The notes: generated by a model from the sequence alone, not told the origin. A stretch of 64,000 bases of DNA from Streptomyces katrae (GCF_000717655.1 NZ_JNZY01000015.1:124001-188000), one strand, 5' to 3'; shown: positions 24,108-33,337, numbered from the stretch's first letter. Numbers and translations are program-made.

Positions 24108-24708
24108 CCGGGCCACCGCGCCCCGGCGCGAGGACGCGCTGCCGGCCACGGCCGCCGCCGCAGTCAAGGTGGTGATCGTGGGCGGCTTCGGCGTCGGCAA
24201 GACGACCCTCGTCGGCTCGGTCAGCGAGATCCGGCCGCTCACCACCGAGGAGACGATGACCCAGGCCGGGGTCGGCGTCGACGACACGGCGGGGGTGGAA
24301 CGCAAGACCTCCACCACCGTGGCCATGGACTTCGGCCGCATCAGCATCAACGAGGAGCTGGTGCTCTACCTCTTCGGCACGCCGGGCCAGGAGCGCTTCT
24401 GGTTCCTGTGGCGCGGCCTGTTCGAGGGCGCGCTCGGCGCGGTGGTCCTGGTCGACACCCGCAGGCTGGAGGTCAGCTTCGACGTGATCGGCCGGCTGGA
24501 AGAGCGCGGAGTACCGTTCGTGGTCGCCGTCAACTCCTTCCCCGACGCGCCCGAGCACCCCCTGGAGGAGCTGCGGGCCGCCCTCGACCTGCCCGCGTCC
24601 GTACCGCTCGTCTTCTGTGACGCCCGGCGTCGCGACTCCAGCCGCGACGTCCTGATGACGCTGATGCGCTACCTGCACTCCCTCGCCGCGACCCCGGAGG
24701 CACTGTGA
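24088..24708 (+). CDS. cvnD: conservon small GTPase, CvnD
   Basis: A 206-aa Ras-like GTP-binding protein (CvnD/MglA-like ATP/GTP-binding family). P-loop GGFGVGKTT near residue 30, LFGTPGQERFWF as the G3 region, and VAVNSFPDA in place of the NKxD specificity motif. The ATG at 24088 overlaps cvnC by 20 bp; an upstream ATG at 24073 is possible. The gene ends in a GTGA overlap with the P450. Confidence 0.94.
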   Translation: MDFESSDRATAPRREDALPATAAAAVKVVIVGGFGVGKTTLVGSVSEIRPLTTEETMTQAGVGVDDTAGVERKTSTTVAMDFGRISINEELVLYLFGTPGQERFWFLWRGLFEGALGAVVLVDTRRLEVSFDVIGRLEERGVPFVVAVNSFPDAPEHPLEELRAALDLPASVPLVFCDARRRDSSRDVLMTLMRYLHSLAATPEAL

Positions 24709-26102
24709 GCACCACCCCCGTTCCCCAGCCGGGTGCGGCCGCCCCGCCGCCCGGCTGCCCGGCCCACCGGCTCTACGGGCCCGAGGCCGAGGCCGACCCC
24801 ATGGGCCTGTACGAGAAGCTGCGCGCCGAGTACGGCGCGGTGGCGCCCGTCCTCGTCCAGGGCGACCTCCCGGCCTGGCTGGTGCTGGGCCACCGCGAGA
24901 ACCTGGACGTGGCGCGCACCCCGTCCCGGTTCGCCCGCGACCCGCGCCACTGGCGGGACCAGCAGCAGGGAAACGTTCCGGCCGACCACCCCCTGACGCC
25001 GATGACCGCATGGCAGCCCGCGTGCCACCTGGTCGAAGGCATCGAGCACGAGCGGCTGCGCGGGGCGATCACCGAGTCGCTGGAGCGTTTCGACCGGCGC
25101 GGCATCCGGCGGTACGTCAAGCGCTTCGCCGACCAGCTGATCGACGCCTTCGCCCAGGCCGGAAAGGCCGACCTGGTCGCCGACTTCGCCGAGCCGCTGC
25201 CGATGCTGGTGATGACCCAGCTCGTCGGCGCGCCGGAGTCCTACGGACCCCGTCTCGTCGAGGCCGCCCGCGACATGATCAAGGGCACCGAGACGGCCGT
25301 CGCCAGTTTCGAGTTCGTCTCGGTAACCCTCCGCGAGCTGGTGGAACGCAAGCGGGTGGTGCCCGGCAGGGACTTCACCACCTGGCTGGTGGAGCACCCC
25401 ACGGCACTCGGCGACGACGAGGCCGTGGAGCACCTGCGGCTGGTGCTGATCGCGGCCTTCGAGACGACCGCCAACCTGATCGCGAACACCCTGCGCATGG
25501 TGCTCACCGACCGACGTTTCCGCGCGAACCTGTCCGGCGGCCACATGACGCTCCCGGACGCCCTGGAACAGGTCCTGTGGGACGAGCCGCCGTTCATGAC
25601 GATGCTCGGGCGCTGGGCCACCGGCGACACGGAGCTGGCCGGAACGCCGATCAAGGCCGGGGACATGCTGCTGCTCGGGCTGGGGGCGGGCAACGTCGAC
25701 CCCGAGATCCGGCCCGATCTGACGGTACCCGTCCACGGCAACCGCTCCCACCTGGCCTTCAGCAGCGGCCCGCACGAGTGCCCCGGACAGGACATCGGCC
25801 GGGCCATCGCGGACACCGGCATCGACACCTTGCTGACCCGGCTGCCCGACCTGGAGCTGGCCGTTCCCGAGGACGAGCTCCAGTGGACGTCCTCGCTGCT
25901 GTCCCGTCATCTGGTGGCGCTCCCCGTACGGTTCACCCCGCGCGGCAGCACCGTCACCGGCTCCACTCCGGTACCCGGAGCGGGCCGGCCGGCCGCCGAG
26001 GCGCCCCGGACGGCGCCGGCGGCCCCGCCGGCCGTCCCCGTTGCGGGGAAGCGGCCGGCGGGCCGGTCCTCCTGGTGGTCACGCCTGCGCGGCCGCGGCT
26101 GA
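24705..26102 (+). CDS. cytochrome P450 of the conservon (CvnE-type)
   Basis: A 465-aa soluble P450. I-helix oxygen-binding segment IAAFETTANLIANTLRM, ExxR-like region around EQVLWDEPP where the usual Arg is absent (EQVLWD), and heme loop FSSGPHECPGQDIGRAIA with Cys near residue 357. About 55 extra residues at the C-terminus are Pro/Ala-rich and end in SSWWSRLRGRG. GTG overlaps the cvnD stop. The gene ends 2 bp from the convergent terpene cyclase, suggesting it may oxidise that cyclase product. Confidence 0.9.
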   Translation: MSTTPVPQPGAAAPPPGCPAHRLYGPEAEADPMGLYEKLRAEYGAVAPVLVQGDLPAWLVLGHRENLDVARTPSRFARDPRHWRDQQQGNVPADHPLTPMTAWQPACHLVEGIEHERLRGAITESLERFDRRGIRRYVKRFADQLIDAFAQAGKADLVADFAEPLPMLVMTQLVGAPESYGPRLVEAARDMIKGTETAVASFEFVSVTLRELVERKRVVPGRDFTTWLVEHPTALGDDEAVEHLRLVLIAAFETTANLIANTLRMVLTDRRFRANLSGGHMTLPDALEQVLWDEPPFMTMLGRWATGDTELAGTPIKAGDMLLLGLGAGNVDPEIRPDLTVPVHGNRSHLAFSSGPHECPGQDIGRAIADTGIDTLLTRLPDLELAVPEDELQWTSSLLSRHLVALPVRFTPRGSTVTGSTPVPGAGRPAAEAPRTAPAAPPAVPVAGKRPAGRSSWWSRLRGRG

Positions 26103-26104
26103 CC

Positions 26105-27223
26105 TCAGCGCGACGAGTCGTCGAGCTGCTGCCACCACCAGGCGAGAGCCGGGACAGGCAGCGGCGCGACGCTCGGATCGCTGGGCGTGTCGCTCCAGGT
26201 GATGCCGTACGAAGCGCCCTCGACGGGCAGCACGTTGCGGTTGCGCGGACTGGCGTAGCGCGGCGCACGGTCGTGGTATTCGGTGTCCCCCGCGATCCAG
26301 TGCTCCAGCGCGGTGAGATAGCGCCCGAGCTGCTCGTCGGCGCCCTGCGCCAGCTTCTCGCTCAGCCGGACGAACAGCGTCACCGACCGGTCCCGCAGCG
26401 CGTACGCGGCGGGCAGCGCCTCAGCCGGCGTACAGCCGTCCTCCCGGGCCAGCACGTTGAGCAGGTTCTGTTCCAGCGGCCGGTGGTGGTCGTCCTTGTT
26501 GTACGAGAACAGGTCGTTGTCGCACGCGACAATGAATCCGGCGGCCTCGGTCAGGGCCTGGACGGGCGCCGAGTACAGCACCTCGGCCGGTACCTCGATG
26601 CCGGCGGCCGCTTCGCACCACGTCAGCAGGAACCGGGTCCCGCCGATCCAGCTCCGGGTCGCCGCGAAGTCGTTCAGGCTCGGCATGGTGCCCCGCTCGG
26701 CGTGGGCGGCCTGCGAGGCGGCGCCGAGCACCCACTCCTGTACGCCCTCGGTGAAGCGGCGCAGCTGGAAGGGGGTCAGCATCACCCGGGTGCGGGCCAC
26801 CAGGTCCTCCAGCGCGGCGGTGTGCGGTCCCGCCGGCAGCAGGCCGGAGCCGGGCGCTTCGAGCGCGCGGATGACGCGGGTGCCCTGGTCGACGACGGAT
26901 GCCGTGCGCCCCCCGCCGGTGCCGGAGTCCTGCCAGTCGTCGGCGGCGAAGGCCCAGTAACACCACTGGGCGAAGAGCAGCATCTGCTCGACGTCACCGT
27001 GGGGGACGATCCGGCTGACGAGGTCGGCGCTGCGCGAAGCCAGTCCCCACGCGCGCTCGGTGGCGTCGGGGTACAGTCCGAAGTCATCGATCCAGGCGAT
27101 GGAGCGCTCTTCGAGCTCGGCCGCCTTGGGGTGGATCAGGCCCCTCTCGAACGGCCAGTAGAACGGCGGCAGTTGCCAGCCGATGCGGGAGGGACGGGTG
27201 TTCTCGCCGTACGCGGGTGCCAT
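26105..27223 (-). CDS. terpene cyclase (class I), partner of the adjacent methyltransferase
   Basis: A 372-aa class I terpene cyclase. Metal motifs: AADDWQDSG near residue 90 (DDxxD form) and NDLFSYNKDDHH near 240 (NSE form). Near the end DRAPRYASP supplies an Arg-Tyr pair, as expected in active bacterial cyclases. There is no disordered N-terminal extension and no GPxGxG motif, so it is not expected to enter an encapsulin. The start ATG lies 2 bp after the methyltransferase stop, so the two are co-translated. Product unknown; a methylated mono- or sesquiterpene is likely given the partner. Confidence 0.9.
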   Translation of the reverse strand: MAPAYGENTRPSRIGWQLPPFYWPFERGLIHPKAAELEERSIAWIDDFGLYPDATERAWGLASRSADLVSRIVPHGDVEQMLLFAQWCYWAFAADDWQDSGTGGGRTASVVDQGTRVIRALEAPGSGLLPAGPHTAALEDLVARTRVMLTPFQLRRFTEGVQEWVLGAASQAAHAERGTMPSLNDFAATRSWIGGTRFLLTWCEAAAGIEVPAEVLYSAPVQALTEAAGFIVACDNDLFSYNKDDHHRPLEQNLLNVLAREDGCTPAEALPAAYALRDRSVTLFVRLSEKLAQGADEQLGRYLTALEHWIAGDTEYHDRAPRYASPRNRNVLPVEGASYGITWSDTPSDPSVAPLPVPALAWWWQQLDDSSR

Positions 27224-27225
27224 CG

Positions 27226-28137
27226 TCAGCCGCCCCCGCCGAGACGGAACAGCAGGAGCCGGGTCTCCAGCGCGTGGTCGCGCCAGATGCGGAACAGCTT
27301 GCCGTGCGTGATGGCGGACTCCCGGAGCCGCTCGCACGACCAGTGGGACGGGGTGCCGCTGCCCTCCGCACGATCCAGCTCGGCGGTGTTCCAGGCCATG
27401 GACTGGACCCAGAACTCGGCGACGCGGTCGGTGACGTCCTCGTCCTGCTCCAGCTCGAAACCGGCCGCCTCGGCGGCGGCGAGGTACTCGGTGAGGGTGC
27501 CGAGGCGCGTCTTGTAGTAGCCGTCGATGAACTCGGTCCACTCGGGCCGGCAGATGAAGTGCTCCTGGATGCCGAACCAGCCGCCGGGCTTCAGCGACCG
27601 GGCCACGACCTGGAAGAGCCGCTCGCGGTCCATGTAGCCGGAGCTCTCGTTGGCGTACGCGGCGTCGTACTTCCGGTCGGCGGCGAACGCGTGCACGTCG
27701 GCCAGGAGGGGGGTGACGCGGTCGCCCACACCCGCCTGGCGGGCGAAGTCCTCGATCACGGGTATGTGATCGGCCGCGACGGTGAGCCCGGTGACCGTCG
27801 CACCGTGCTCCTGGGCCCAGTAGAGCGACCCGCCGCCGACTCCGCAGCCGATGTCGAGGACGCTGCCCGGGGGTGTGGCGTAGGCCCCCCAACTACGTGC
27901 GGCGTGCTCGACGATGGCCTCCTGGGACTCCACGATGCGGCGCTTGAGCACCCGTTGGGTGACCGTGGTGTTCGGCGTCGCACCGGGGGCGAAGAGGCCC
28001 ATGTGGAAATGGACCCTTGGTCCGGGGCCGTACTTGTGGAGGATTTCCACGGTCTTGCGGCTGTAGTAGAGCGGAACTTGGCTCTCGTCGAACTCCTGGC
28101 CACCAGCGGGGGTCTGGATGACAAGGTTGTGGTCCAT
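27226..28137 (-). CDS. SAM-dependent C-methyltransferase, probably prenyl diphosphate methylating
   Basis: A 303-aa class I methyltransferase with [17 protein letters not shown] (motif I, SAM binding) and a methyltransferase-11-like body ([30 protein letters not shown]). It is not closely like GPP 2-C-methyltransferase by eye. Paired with a terpene cyclase it most likely methylates a prenyl diphosphate before cyclisation, though methylating the terpene later is possible. ATG 28137 is preferred over 28152 because GGAGA lies at the right distance. Confidence 0.82.
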   Translation of the reverse strand: MDHNLVIQTPAGGQEFDESQVPLYYSRKTVEILHKYGPGPRVHFHMGLFAPGATPNTTVTQRVLKRRIVESQEAIVEHAARSWGAYATPPGSVLDIGCGVGGGSLYWAQEHGATVTGLTVAADHIPVIEDFARQAGVGDRVTPLLADVHAFAADRKYDAAYANESSGYMDRERLFQVVARSLKPGGWFGIQEHFICRPEWTEFIDGYYKTRLGTLTEYLAAAEAAGFELEQDEDVTDRVAEFWVQSMAWNTAELDRAEGSGTPSHWSCERLRESAITHGKLFRIWRDHALETRLLLFRLGGGG

Positions 28138-28272
28138 CGGTTCTCCGGTCATGCGGTCGCGTGGGGGGTGTCAATCGGCCGCCCCACTCTGCCCATAAGT
28201 GATCGATGAAAGTCCTCGTTCACTTGGGTGATGAGCATAACCACAGCTGAAACGGCACCAATTCAGGCCATT

Positions 28273-28285
28273 TGATGTCACGTCA
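28273..28285. promoter_or_regulatory. near-palindrome TGATGTCACGTCA
   Basis: A 13-bp inverted repeat with one mismatched pair lies in the 180-bp gap between the methyltransferase start and the isochorismatase-like stop. It could be an operator for the methyltransferase-cyclase pair. Confidence 0.3.
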
Positions 28286-28317
28286 GATCATGGCCACGTG
28301 TGAATGGCTGGATGTCG

Positions 28318-28905
28318 TCAGCCGTTCAGTGCGGCGATGATCTCCGCGGTCGTGCTGACCTTGCCGATGCGCGGGAAGATCTTGCCGAACGAATGGGCGT
28401 GGGACGCGGGGTCCGTGTCGGCGGTGGCGTCCTCGGCGAAGACCAGGCAATAGCTGTGCTCCCAGGCCGTACGCGCGGTGGACTCGACGCCGACGCTGGT
28501 GGAGATGCCCGCCAGGACGATCCGGTGGATGCCGCGGCGGCGCAGCTGGAGGTCGAGCTCGGTGCCGGTGAAGGCGCCCCAGTGGCGCTTGGTCACGACG
28601 ACGTCGCCGAGGGCGGCGAGCTCGGCCGGGATCTCCGAGAAGGCGGCGGGCGGCGCGGCGGCCGGGCCCGGGCGGTCGACGTCGGTGGTGGGCAGGTCGC
28701 CGCCGTCGGGCGACCAGGCGACCCTGACCAGCACGACCGGCAGCTTGTGAACGCGGAACGCCTCGGCGAGCGTGATGCCGTTCTCGAGGATCTCGGCGGC
28801 GGGCCTGGTGGTGGGCAGCGCCAGGATGCCCTGCTGGAGGTCGATCAGGACCAGGGCGGTGCCGTCGTCGAGGGTCGGGCGGGTGCGGTCGGTTGTGGCG
28901 GTCAT
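28318..28905 (-). CDS. isochorismatase-like family protein lacking the nucleophilic Cys
   Basis: A 195-aa protein of the isochorismatase/cysteine hydrolase fold: LVLIDLQQGIL with catalytic Asp, VTKRHWGAF with catalytic Lys. The usual nucleophile position (CVxxTA) reads GVESTA, so Cys is Gly, as in true isochorismatases. It may hydrolyse an enol-ether-like substrate or be a non-hydrolytic homologue. ATG 28905 has GAGGAGAT upstream. Single gene. Confidence 0.85.
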   Translation of the reverse strand: MTATTDRTRPTLDDGTALVLIDLQQGILALPTTRPAAEILENGITLAEAFRVHKLPVVLVRVAWSPDGGDLPTTDVDRPGPAAAPPAAFSEIPAELAALGDVVVTKRHWGAFTGTELDLQLRRRGIHRIVLAGISTSVGVESTARTAWEHSYCLVFAEDATADTDPASHAHSFGKIFPRIGKVSTTAEIIAALNG

Positions 28906-29061
28906 GGGATCTCCTCGGATGGATCCGGGCGTCACGGGTCAGGCTCATGAAACACGGGTCGCGCGGGATTGGGGGCGTGGTGGCGGAGCCGGTCGAGATA
29001 CCGGTTCCGGCCCCGTCGCCAACCCGGTAAATGCTCCCGGTCAGAGCACTAGTATGGGAAC

Positions 29062-29616
29062 ATGAGTACGAATACCGGGGAGGTCCGGCCCTCCCTGACC
29101 CCGGCGCTGACCGGGGCGGAGCTGACGCGCTGGTACTGGACGCTGGCCGAACTGTCCGCGCTCGCACGGGAGATGGGCCTGTCCGCCGGGGGCGGCAAGG
29201 TGGCGCTGACGGCCCGGCTGGCCGCTGCGCTCGACGGGCTCCGGCCGCCGGATCCGGTCCGGGCCCGGCGCCGCGCAGGGCGGCAGCTCACGGCCCCCGT
29301 CGACGGCGACACCGTGATCCCGGAGGGCCAGCGGTGCAGCCAGGTGCTCCGGGAGTACTTCGTCCGGGAGATCGGGCCCGGATTCCATTTCGACGCCTTC
29401 ATGCGGGACTACGTCGCCCGGCACGCGGGACACACCCTCGCCGAGGCGGTCGCCCACTGGCACGGCACCCGCGCCCGGGCGGCCGAACCCCGGGAGGTCG
29501 CCTCCCAGTTCGAGTTCAACCGCTTCCTGCGCGACTGGCACGCCCGCCACCCGGAGGGCACCCGGCCGCAGGCCCTGGCGGCCTGGCAGGCCCACCGAGC
29601 CCTCCCGAAGGGCTGA
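29062..29616 (+). CDS. SAP-domain protein with DUF6434-like C-terminus
   Basis: A 184-aa protein. Residues 17-60 (LTRWYWTLAELSALAREMGL and following) look like a SAP nucleic-acid-binding helix-loop-helix; residues 75-180 form a conserved helical block (FHFDAFMRDYVARHAGHTLA, FEFNRFLRDWHARHP). Likely a small DNA- or RNA-associated protein; no defined role. It ends against a short hairpin facing the MFS gene. Confidence 0.75.
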   Translation: MSTNTGEVRPSLTPALTGAELTRWYWTLAELSALAREMGLSAGGGKVALTARLAAALDGLRPPDPVRARRRAGRQLTAPVDGDTVIPEGQRCSQVLREYFVREIGPGFHFDAFMRDYVARHAGHTLAEAVAHWHGTRARAAEPREVASQFEFNRFLRDWHARHPEGTRPQALAAWQAHRALPKG

Positions 29617-29621
29617 CCCCC

Positions 29622-29637
29622 GGGCGGGCAACCGCCC
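29622..29637. terminator. short convergent hairpin
   Basis: GGGCGG-GCAA-CCGCCC followed by TT lies between the converging stops at 29616 and 29639. It could serve both directions. Confidence 0.4.
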
Positions 29638-29638
29638 T

Positions 29639-30868
29639 TCAGGTGCCCGGCGCGGGTTCCGGCAGCCGCCGGGCCAGGGCCCAGGCCAGCAGCGGGAGAA
29701 CGGCCAGGGGGAGCAGGGCCGTCCGCACGGAGGTGGCGTCCGCGACGGCGCCGATGAAGGGGCTCGCCACGCCGCCCACGCTGACCGTCAGGCCGAGGGT
29801 GACCCCGCTCGCCGTGCCCATGCGGGCCGGCAGGTAGTCCTGGCCCAGCGTGACCTGGAGCGAGAACGGCACGTACAGGGCGGCGGCCGCCAGCGCCGCG
29901 CAGACGTACACCAGGGGCAGCGGCAGGAAGAGCACGCCCGCGACGGCGGGGGCGGCCGCCGCGTACGCCCGGTGGACGGTGGTGACCCGCCCCCAGCGGG
30001 AGGCCAGCCGGCCGCCGAGCAGGGTGCCGCCCGCGCTGCCGGCGAAGAGGGCGAACAGGGCCACCGCCCCCGCGGTTTCACCGCCGCCGCGCTCGCGTAC
30101 GTACAAGGCGATGAACGTGCTCAGCCCGATGAACGCGACGGACCGGACGACCACCACGAGGGAGAGCCGCAGGAAGGCCCGGCGGTCCTCGGGCCCGGCC
30201 GACGCGCCCGCGCCGCCCGCCCCCTGCGATGCCTCCGGTCCGGCCGTACGGTCCCGCGCCGGCCGGGGGAGGTTCAGTGCGACTCCGAGTGCCGCGGGGA
30301 CGGCCAGCAGCCACCAGCCCGCCGCGCCGGGCACCGACAGGGCCCCCACGACGAGCAGCGGGGCACACGCGAAGCCGATGTTGCCGCCGAGCGCGAACCA
30401 GCTCATGGCCGTGTGCCCGGGGCCGCCCGCGCTCGTGCGGACCAGCCGGGCGGCCGCCGGGTGGTACGCGGCGACCCCCAGCCCGGACAGGGCGACCGCG
30501 GCGACGGTGGCCGGATAGCCGGCGTCCGCGCCGACAAGGGCGATGCCCAGCCCGGCGGCGGCCGTGCTCAGCGGGATCAGCCAGGGCATCGGGCGGCGGT
30601 CGGTCAGCGCCCCGAACAGCGGCTGGACCACGGAGGACAGCAGCGAGGCGGCCAGCACGACGCCGGAGGCGGCGGCGTAGCCGTACGCGCGCTCCGAGAC
30701 CAGGAAGGGGACCAGGGCCGCGACGGCGCCCTGGTAGACGTCCACGCAGGAATGCCCGGCCGCGTAGGCGGCGATGCGGCGCCGCCGCGCCGGAGCGGTC
30801 TTGGCGGCGGTTCGTCCGGCGGGTCCGGTGAGCTGCTCTGCAGCGCTTTTCGACGGGTTCGGGTTCAC
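29639..30868 (-). CDS. MFS transporter, fosmidomycin-resistance-like
   Basis: A 409-aa inner-membrane transporter of the major facilitator superfamily with 11-12 hydrophobic segments. HSCVDVYQGAVAALVPFLVS and the inter-helix loop GALTDRRPMP fit the Fsr-type subgroup, which exports fosmidomycin and similar small drugs. The GTG at 30868 starts a 25-residue polar N-tail before the first helix. It faces the AraC-type regulator with 54 bp between starts, so that regulator likely controls it. Confidence 0.87.
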   Translation of the reverse strand: MNPNPSKSAAEQLTGPAGRTAAKTAPARRRRIAAYAAGHSCVDVYQGAVAALVPFLVSERAYGYAAASGVVLAASLLSSVVQPLFGALTDRRPMPWLIPLSTAAAGLGIALVGADAGYPATVAAVALSGLGVAAYHPAAARLVRTSAGGPGHTAMSWFALGGNIGFACAPLLVVGALSVPGAAGWWLLAVPAALGVALNLPRPARDRTAGPEASQGAGGAGASAGPEDRRAFLRLSLVVVVRSVAFIGLSTFIALYVRERGGGETAGAVALFALFAGSAGGTLLGGRLASRWGRVTTVHRAYAAAAPAVAGVLFLPLPLVYVCAALAAAALYVPFSLQVTLGQDYLPARMGTASGVTLGLTVSVGGVASPFIGAVADATSVRTALLPLAVLPLLAWALARRLPEPAPGT

Positions 30869-30922
30869 CGGTCGAGAATCTCCGGTGTCGCGGGCGGCCC
30901 GCTTCCGATAAATTGCCGGGTG

Positions 30923-31675
30923 ATGCAGGAAATCCGCCACACTCCCCGGGCCGCGACCAGCGTCCGCGAGCTCGACACGGGCGTCGGGATCGACCCGCAC
31001 CGGCACGACGACCACCAGATCGCCTATGCCGGTTCCGGCGTGCTGTCCATCACCACCGATGCCGGTACGTGGGTGGCGCCCACGACCCGCGCGCTGTGGA
31101 TCCCCGCCGGGACGGTGCACGAGCACCGTGCGTACGGGCGGACCGACCTGCACTCCGTCGGGCTGCCGACCCACCTCAACCCGCTGTCCCTCGACACCCC
31201 CGCCGTGATCGCCGTCGGACCGCTGCTGCGGGAGCTGATCCTGGCCTACACGCGAGCCCCCGACGACGACAGCCCACAGCGCCGCCGGATGCTCGGGGTG
31301 CTGCTCGACCAGCTGCGGGCCTCGCCGCTGCAGCCGCTGCACCTGCCCGCGCCCGCCGATCCCCGGCTGGCGGCGGTGTGCGCCCTGCTGCACGCCGATC
31401 CGGCGGACTCCCGCGGCCTGGCCGCGCTGAGCGCCGCGGCGGGCGCCGGGGCGGGCGAGCGGACGCTGAGCCGGCTGTTCCGCGCCGAGCTGGGCATGAC
31501 CTTCCCGCAGTGGCGCACCCAGCTGCGGCTGCACCGGGCGCTGCGGCTGCTGGCCGTCGGCACCCCGGTCACCGCGGTCGCGCACCGCTGCGGCTGGTCC
31601 TCCGCGAGCGCCTTCATCGACGTCTTCCGGCGGGCCTTCGGCCACACGCCCGGAGCGCACCCGCGCGGGCTGTGA
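30923..31675 (+). CDS. AraC-family regulator with cupin sensor domain
   Basis: A 250-aa transcription regulator. The N-terminal cupin (about 1-90) has IDPHRHDDHQIAYAGSG with metal-ligand-like His residues; the C-terminal AraC domain (about 150-250) has LSRLFRAELGMTFPQWRTQL and AVAHRCGWSSASAFIDVFRR. Divergent from the MFS transporter with a 54-bp promoter region; probably a substrate-responsive regulator of that efflux gene. Confidence 0.9.
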   Translation: MQEIRHTPRAATSVRELDTGVGIDPHRHDDHQIAYAGSGVLSITTDAGTWVAPTTRALWIPAGTVHEHRAYGRTDLHSVGLPTHLNPLSLDTPAVIAVGPLLRELILAYTRAPDDDSPQRRRMLGVLLDQLRASPLQPLHLPAPADPRLAAVCALLHADPADSRGLAALSAAAGAGAGERTLSRLFRAELGMTFPQWRTQLRLHRALRLLAVGTPVTAVAHRCGWSSASAFIDVFRRAFGHTPGAHPRGL

Positions 31676-31687
31676 GCGTGGGGCGTC

Positions 31688-32254
31688 CTACGGGCGCCCG
31701 TACCGGAGCTGTACGACGCCGTTGCCGAACGTACGGGTGCCCTCGAGGCGGAGCGGTACCCGGGCGGGGGTCGGCGGGAACAGGGGTTTGCCGCGGCCGA
31801 TGCGCACCGGCTGCACGTAGAGGCGGTAGGCGTCCACCAGGTCGTGGCGCAGGAACGAGGCGGTGAGATCGGCTCCGCTCAGCACCAGGTCGCCACCCGG
31901 GGCCGCCTTGAGCGCGGCGACCTCCGCCGGGACGACGTCCCGCACGAGCGTGGAGTTCCAGCCGAGGTCGGCCTGCTGCAGCGTGCGCGAGTACACGTAC
32001 TTCGGCATGTCCCGCCAGATGCCGGCGAACTCGGCCATCGGCCCGCTGACGGCGGGGTCGGCATCGGCGGTCGGCCAGACCCCCGCCATGAGCTCGTACG
32101 TGACGCGGCCCTCCAGGAAGCCGCCCATCGCGCGGGTCTCGTCGTTGAAGTGCTGATGCAGCTCGTCGTCGACGAGGTGCCAGTCGATCTGCCGCTCGGG
32201 CCCCTCGAAGAAGCCTTCGAGGGAGACCGCACTCATCAGAATGATCTTCCGCAT
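31688..32254 (-). CDS. dihydrofolate reductase / RibD C-terminal-like protein
   Basis: A 188-aa NADPH-binding reductase-fold protein: KIILMSAVSLEGFFEGPERQ at the start, VTYELMAGVWP, and GADLTASFLRHDLVDAYRLY toward the end. This family resembles RibD-C and DHFR but its members rarely act in folate metabolism. ATG 32254 with GGGTGGG upstream. It converges on the AraC gene with 12 bp between stops. Confidence 0.86.
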   Translation of the reverse strand: MRKIILMSAVSLEGFFEGPERQIDWHLVDDELHQHFNDETRAMGGFLEGRVTYELMAGVWPTADADPAVSGPMAEFAGIWRDMPKYVYSRTLQQADLGWNSTLVRDVVPAEVAALKAAPGGDLVLSGADLTASFLRHDLVDAYRLYVQPVRIGRGKPLFPPTPARVPLRLEGTRTFGNGVVQLRYGRP

Positions 32255-32281
32255 GCCCACCCACGCTACATACTGGCCGGT

Positions 32282-33337
32282 GTGAAGACCGAAGAAGCCG
32301 TCGACGACACGGTCCTGCTCGCCACCGATGGCCGGACGGGGCTGATCACCCTCAACCGTCCCAGGGCCCTCAACGCCCTCACCCACCCCATGGTGCTGCG
32401 GATCGACGCGGCACTGCGCGCCTGGGAGCAGGACCCCGGCGTCGACCAGGTCCTGATCCGCGGCGCCGGCGAACGCGGCCTGTGTGCCGGAGGGGACATC
32501 CGGGCCATACACGACGACGCCAAGGCCAAAACCAGCGCTTCCGCAGACTTCTGGCGCGACGAGTACCGGCTCAACGCCCGGATCGCCCGCTACCCCAAGC
32601 CGTACGTCGCCCTCATGGACGGCATCGTGATGGGCGGCGGCGTCGGCGTCTCGGCCCACGGCAGCGTCCGCGTCGTCACCGAGCGCTCCCGCGTCGCCAT
32701 GCCCGAGACCGGCATCGGCTTCGTCCCGGACGTCGGCGGGACCTACCTGCTCGGCCGCGCCCCCGGCCTGCTCGGCACCCACCTCGCGCTCACCGGAACG
32801 GCCGTGGGCGCCGCCGACGCGCTGCTGTGCGGACTCGCCGACCACTTCGTGCCCGCCGGCCGGCTGCCGGAACTGACGAGGGCCCTCTCAGGATCGCCCG
32901 CAGCCGAGGTGCTGCCGCAGTTCTCCGGGAACCCCGCCCCCGGGGAACTGGCCGACCGGCGCGACTGGATCGACCGCTGCTACGCGGCGGACACCGTCGA
33001 GGAGATCGTCGAACGGCTGCTGACCGAGGGCGATCCGGCCGCCAAGGAGGCCGCGGAGACGCTCCTGGCCAAGTCGCCGACCTCCCTCAAGGTCACCCTC
33101 GCCGCGGTCCGCCGGGCCCGCGCCCTGGGCCCGCTGGAGCAGGTGCTGGTCCAGGAGTACCGGGTGTCCTGCAACGCGCTGCGCGCGTCCGACCTGGTGG
33201 AGGGCATCCGGGCCCAGGTCGTCGACAAGGACCGCAACCCCCGGTGGTCCCCGGCCGCGCTCGCCGATGTCTCCGACGCCGACGTGGAGCGGTTCTTCGC
33301 CCCGCTCGGTGCCGCCCGCGAACTCCGGCTGCCCTGA
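32282..33337 (+). CDS. enoyl-CoA hydratase/isomerase family, 3-hydroxyisobutyryl-CoA hydrolase-like
   Basis: A 351-aa crotonase-fold protein. LCAGGDIRAIHDDA and DGIVMGGGVGVSAHG form the oxyanion hole, and MPETGIGFVPDVGGTYLL carries the catalytic Glu/Asp. The length and C-terminal extension (KSPTSLKVTLAAVRRARALG) point to 3-hydroxyisobutyryl-CoA hydrolase of valine breakdown. The GTG at 32282 is 27 bp from the divergent reductase gene. Confidence 0.9.
   Translation: MKTEEAVDDTVLLATDGRTGLITLNRPRALNALTHPMVLRIDAALRAWEQDPGVDQVLIRGAGERGLCAGGDIRAIHDDAKAKTSASADFWRDEYRLNARIARYPKPYVALMDGIVMGGGVGVSAHGSVRVVTERSRVAMPETGIGFVPDVGGTYLLGRAPGLLGTHLALTGTAVGAADALLCGLADHFVPAGRLPELTRALSGSPAAEVLPQFSGNPAPGELADRRDWIDRCYAADTVEEIVERLLTEGDPAAKEAAETLLAKSPTSLKVTLAAVRRARALGPLEQVLVQEYRVSCNALRASDLVEGIRAQVVDKDRNPRWSPAALADVSDADVERFFAPLGAARELRLP

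Noticed and set aside
26105..28137. Calling this pair a 2-methylisoborneol operon
   Set aside because: The methyltransferase does not resemble GPP 2-C-methyltransferase by eye, and the cyclase lacks the disordered N-terminus of 2-MIB synthase.
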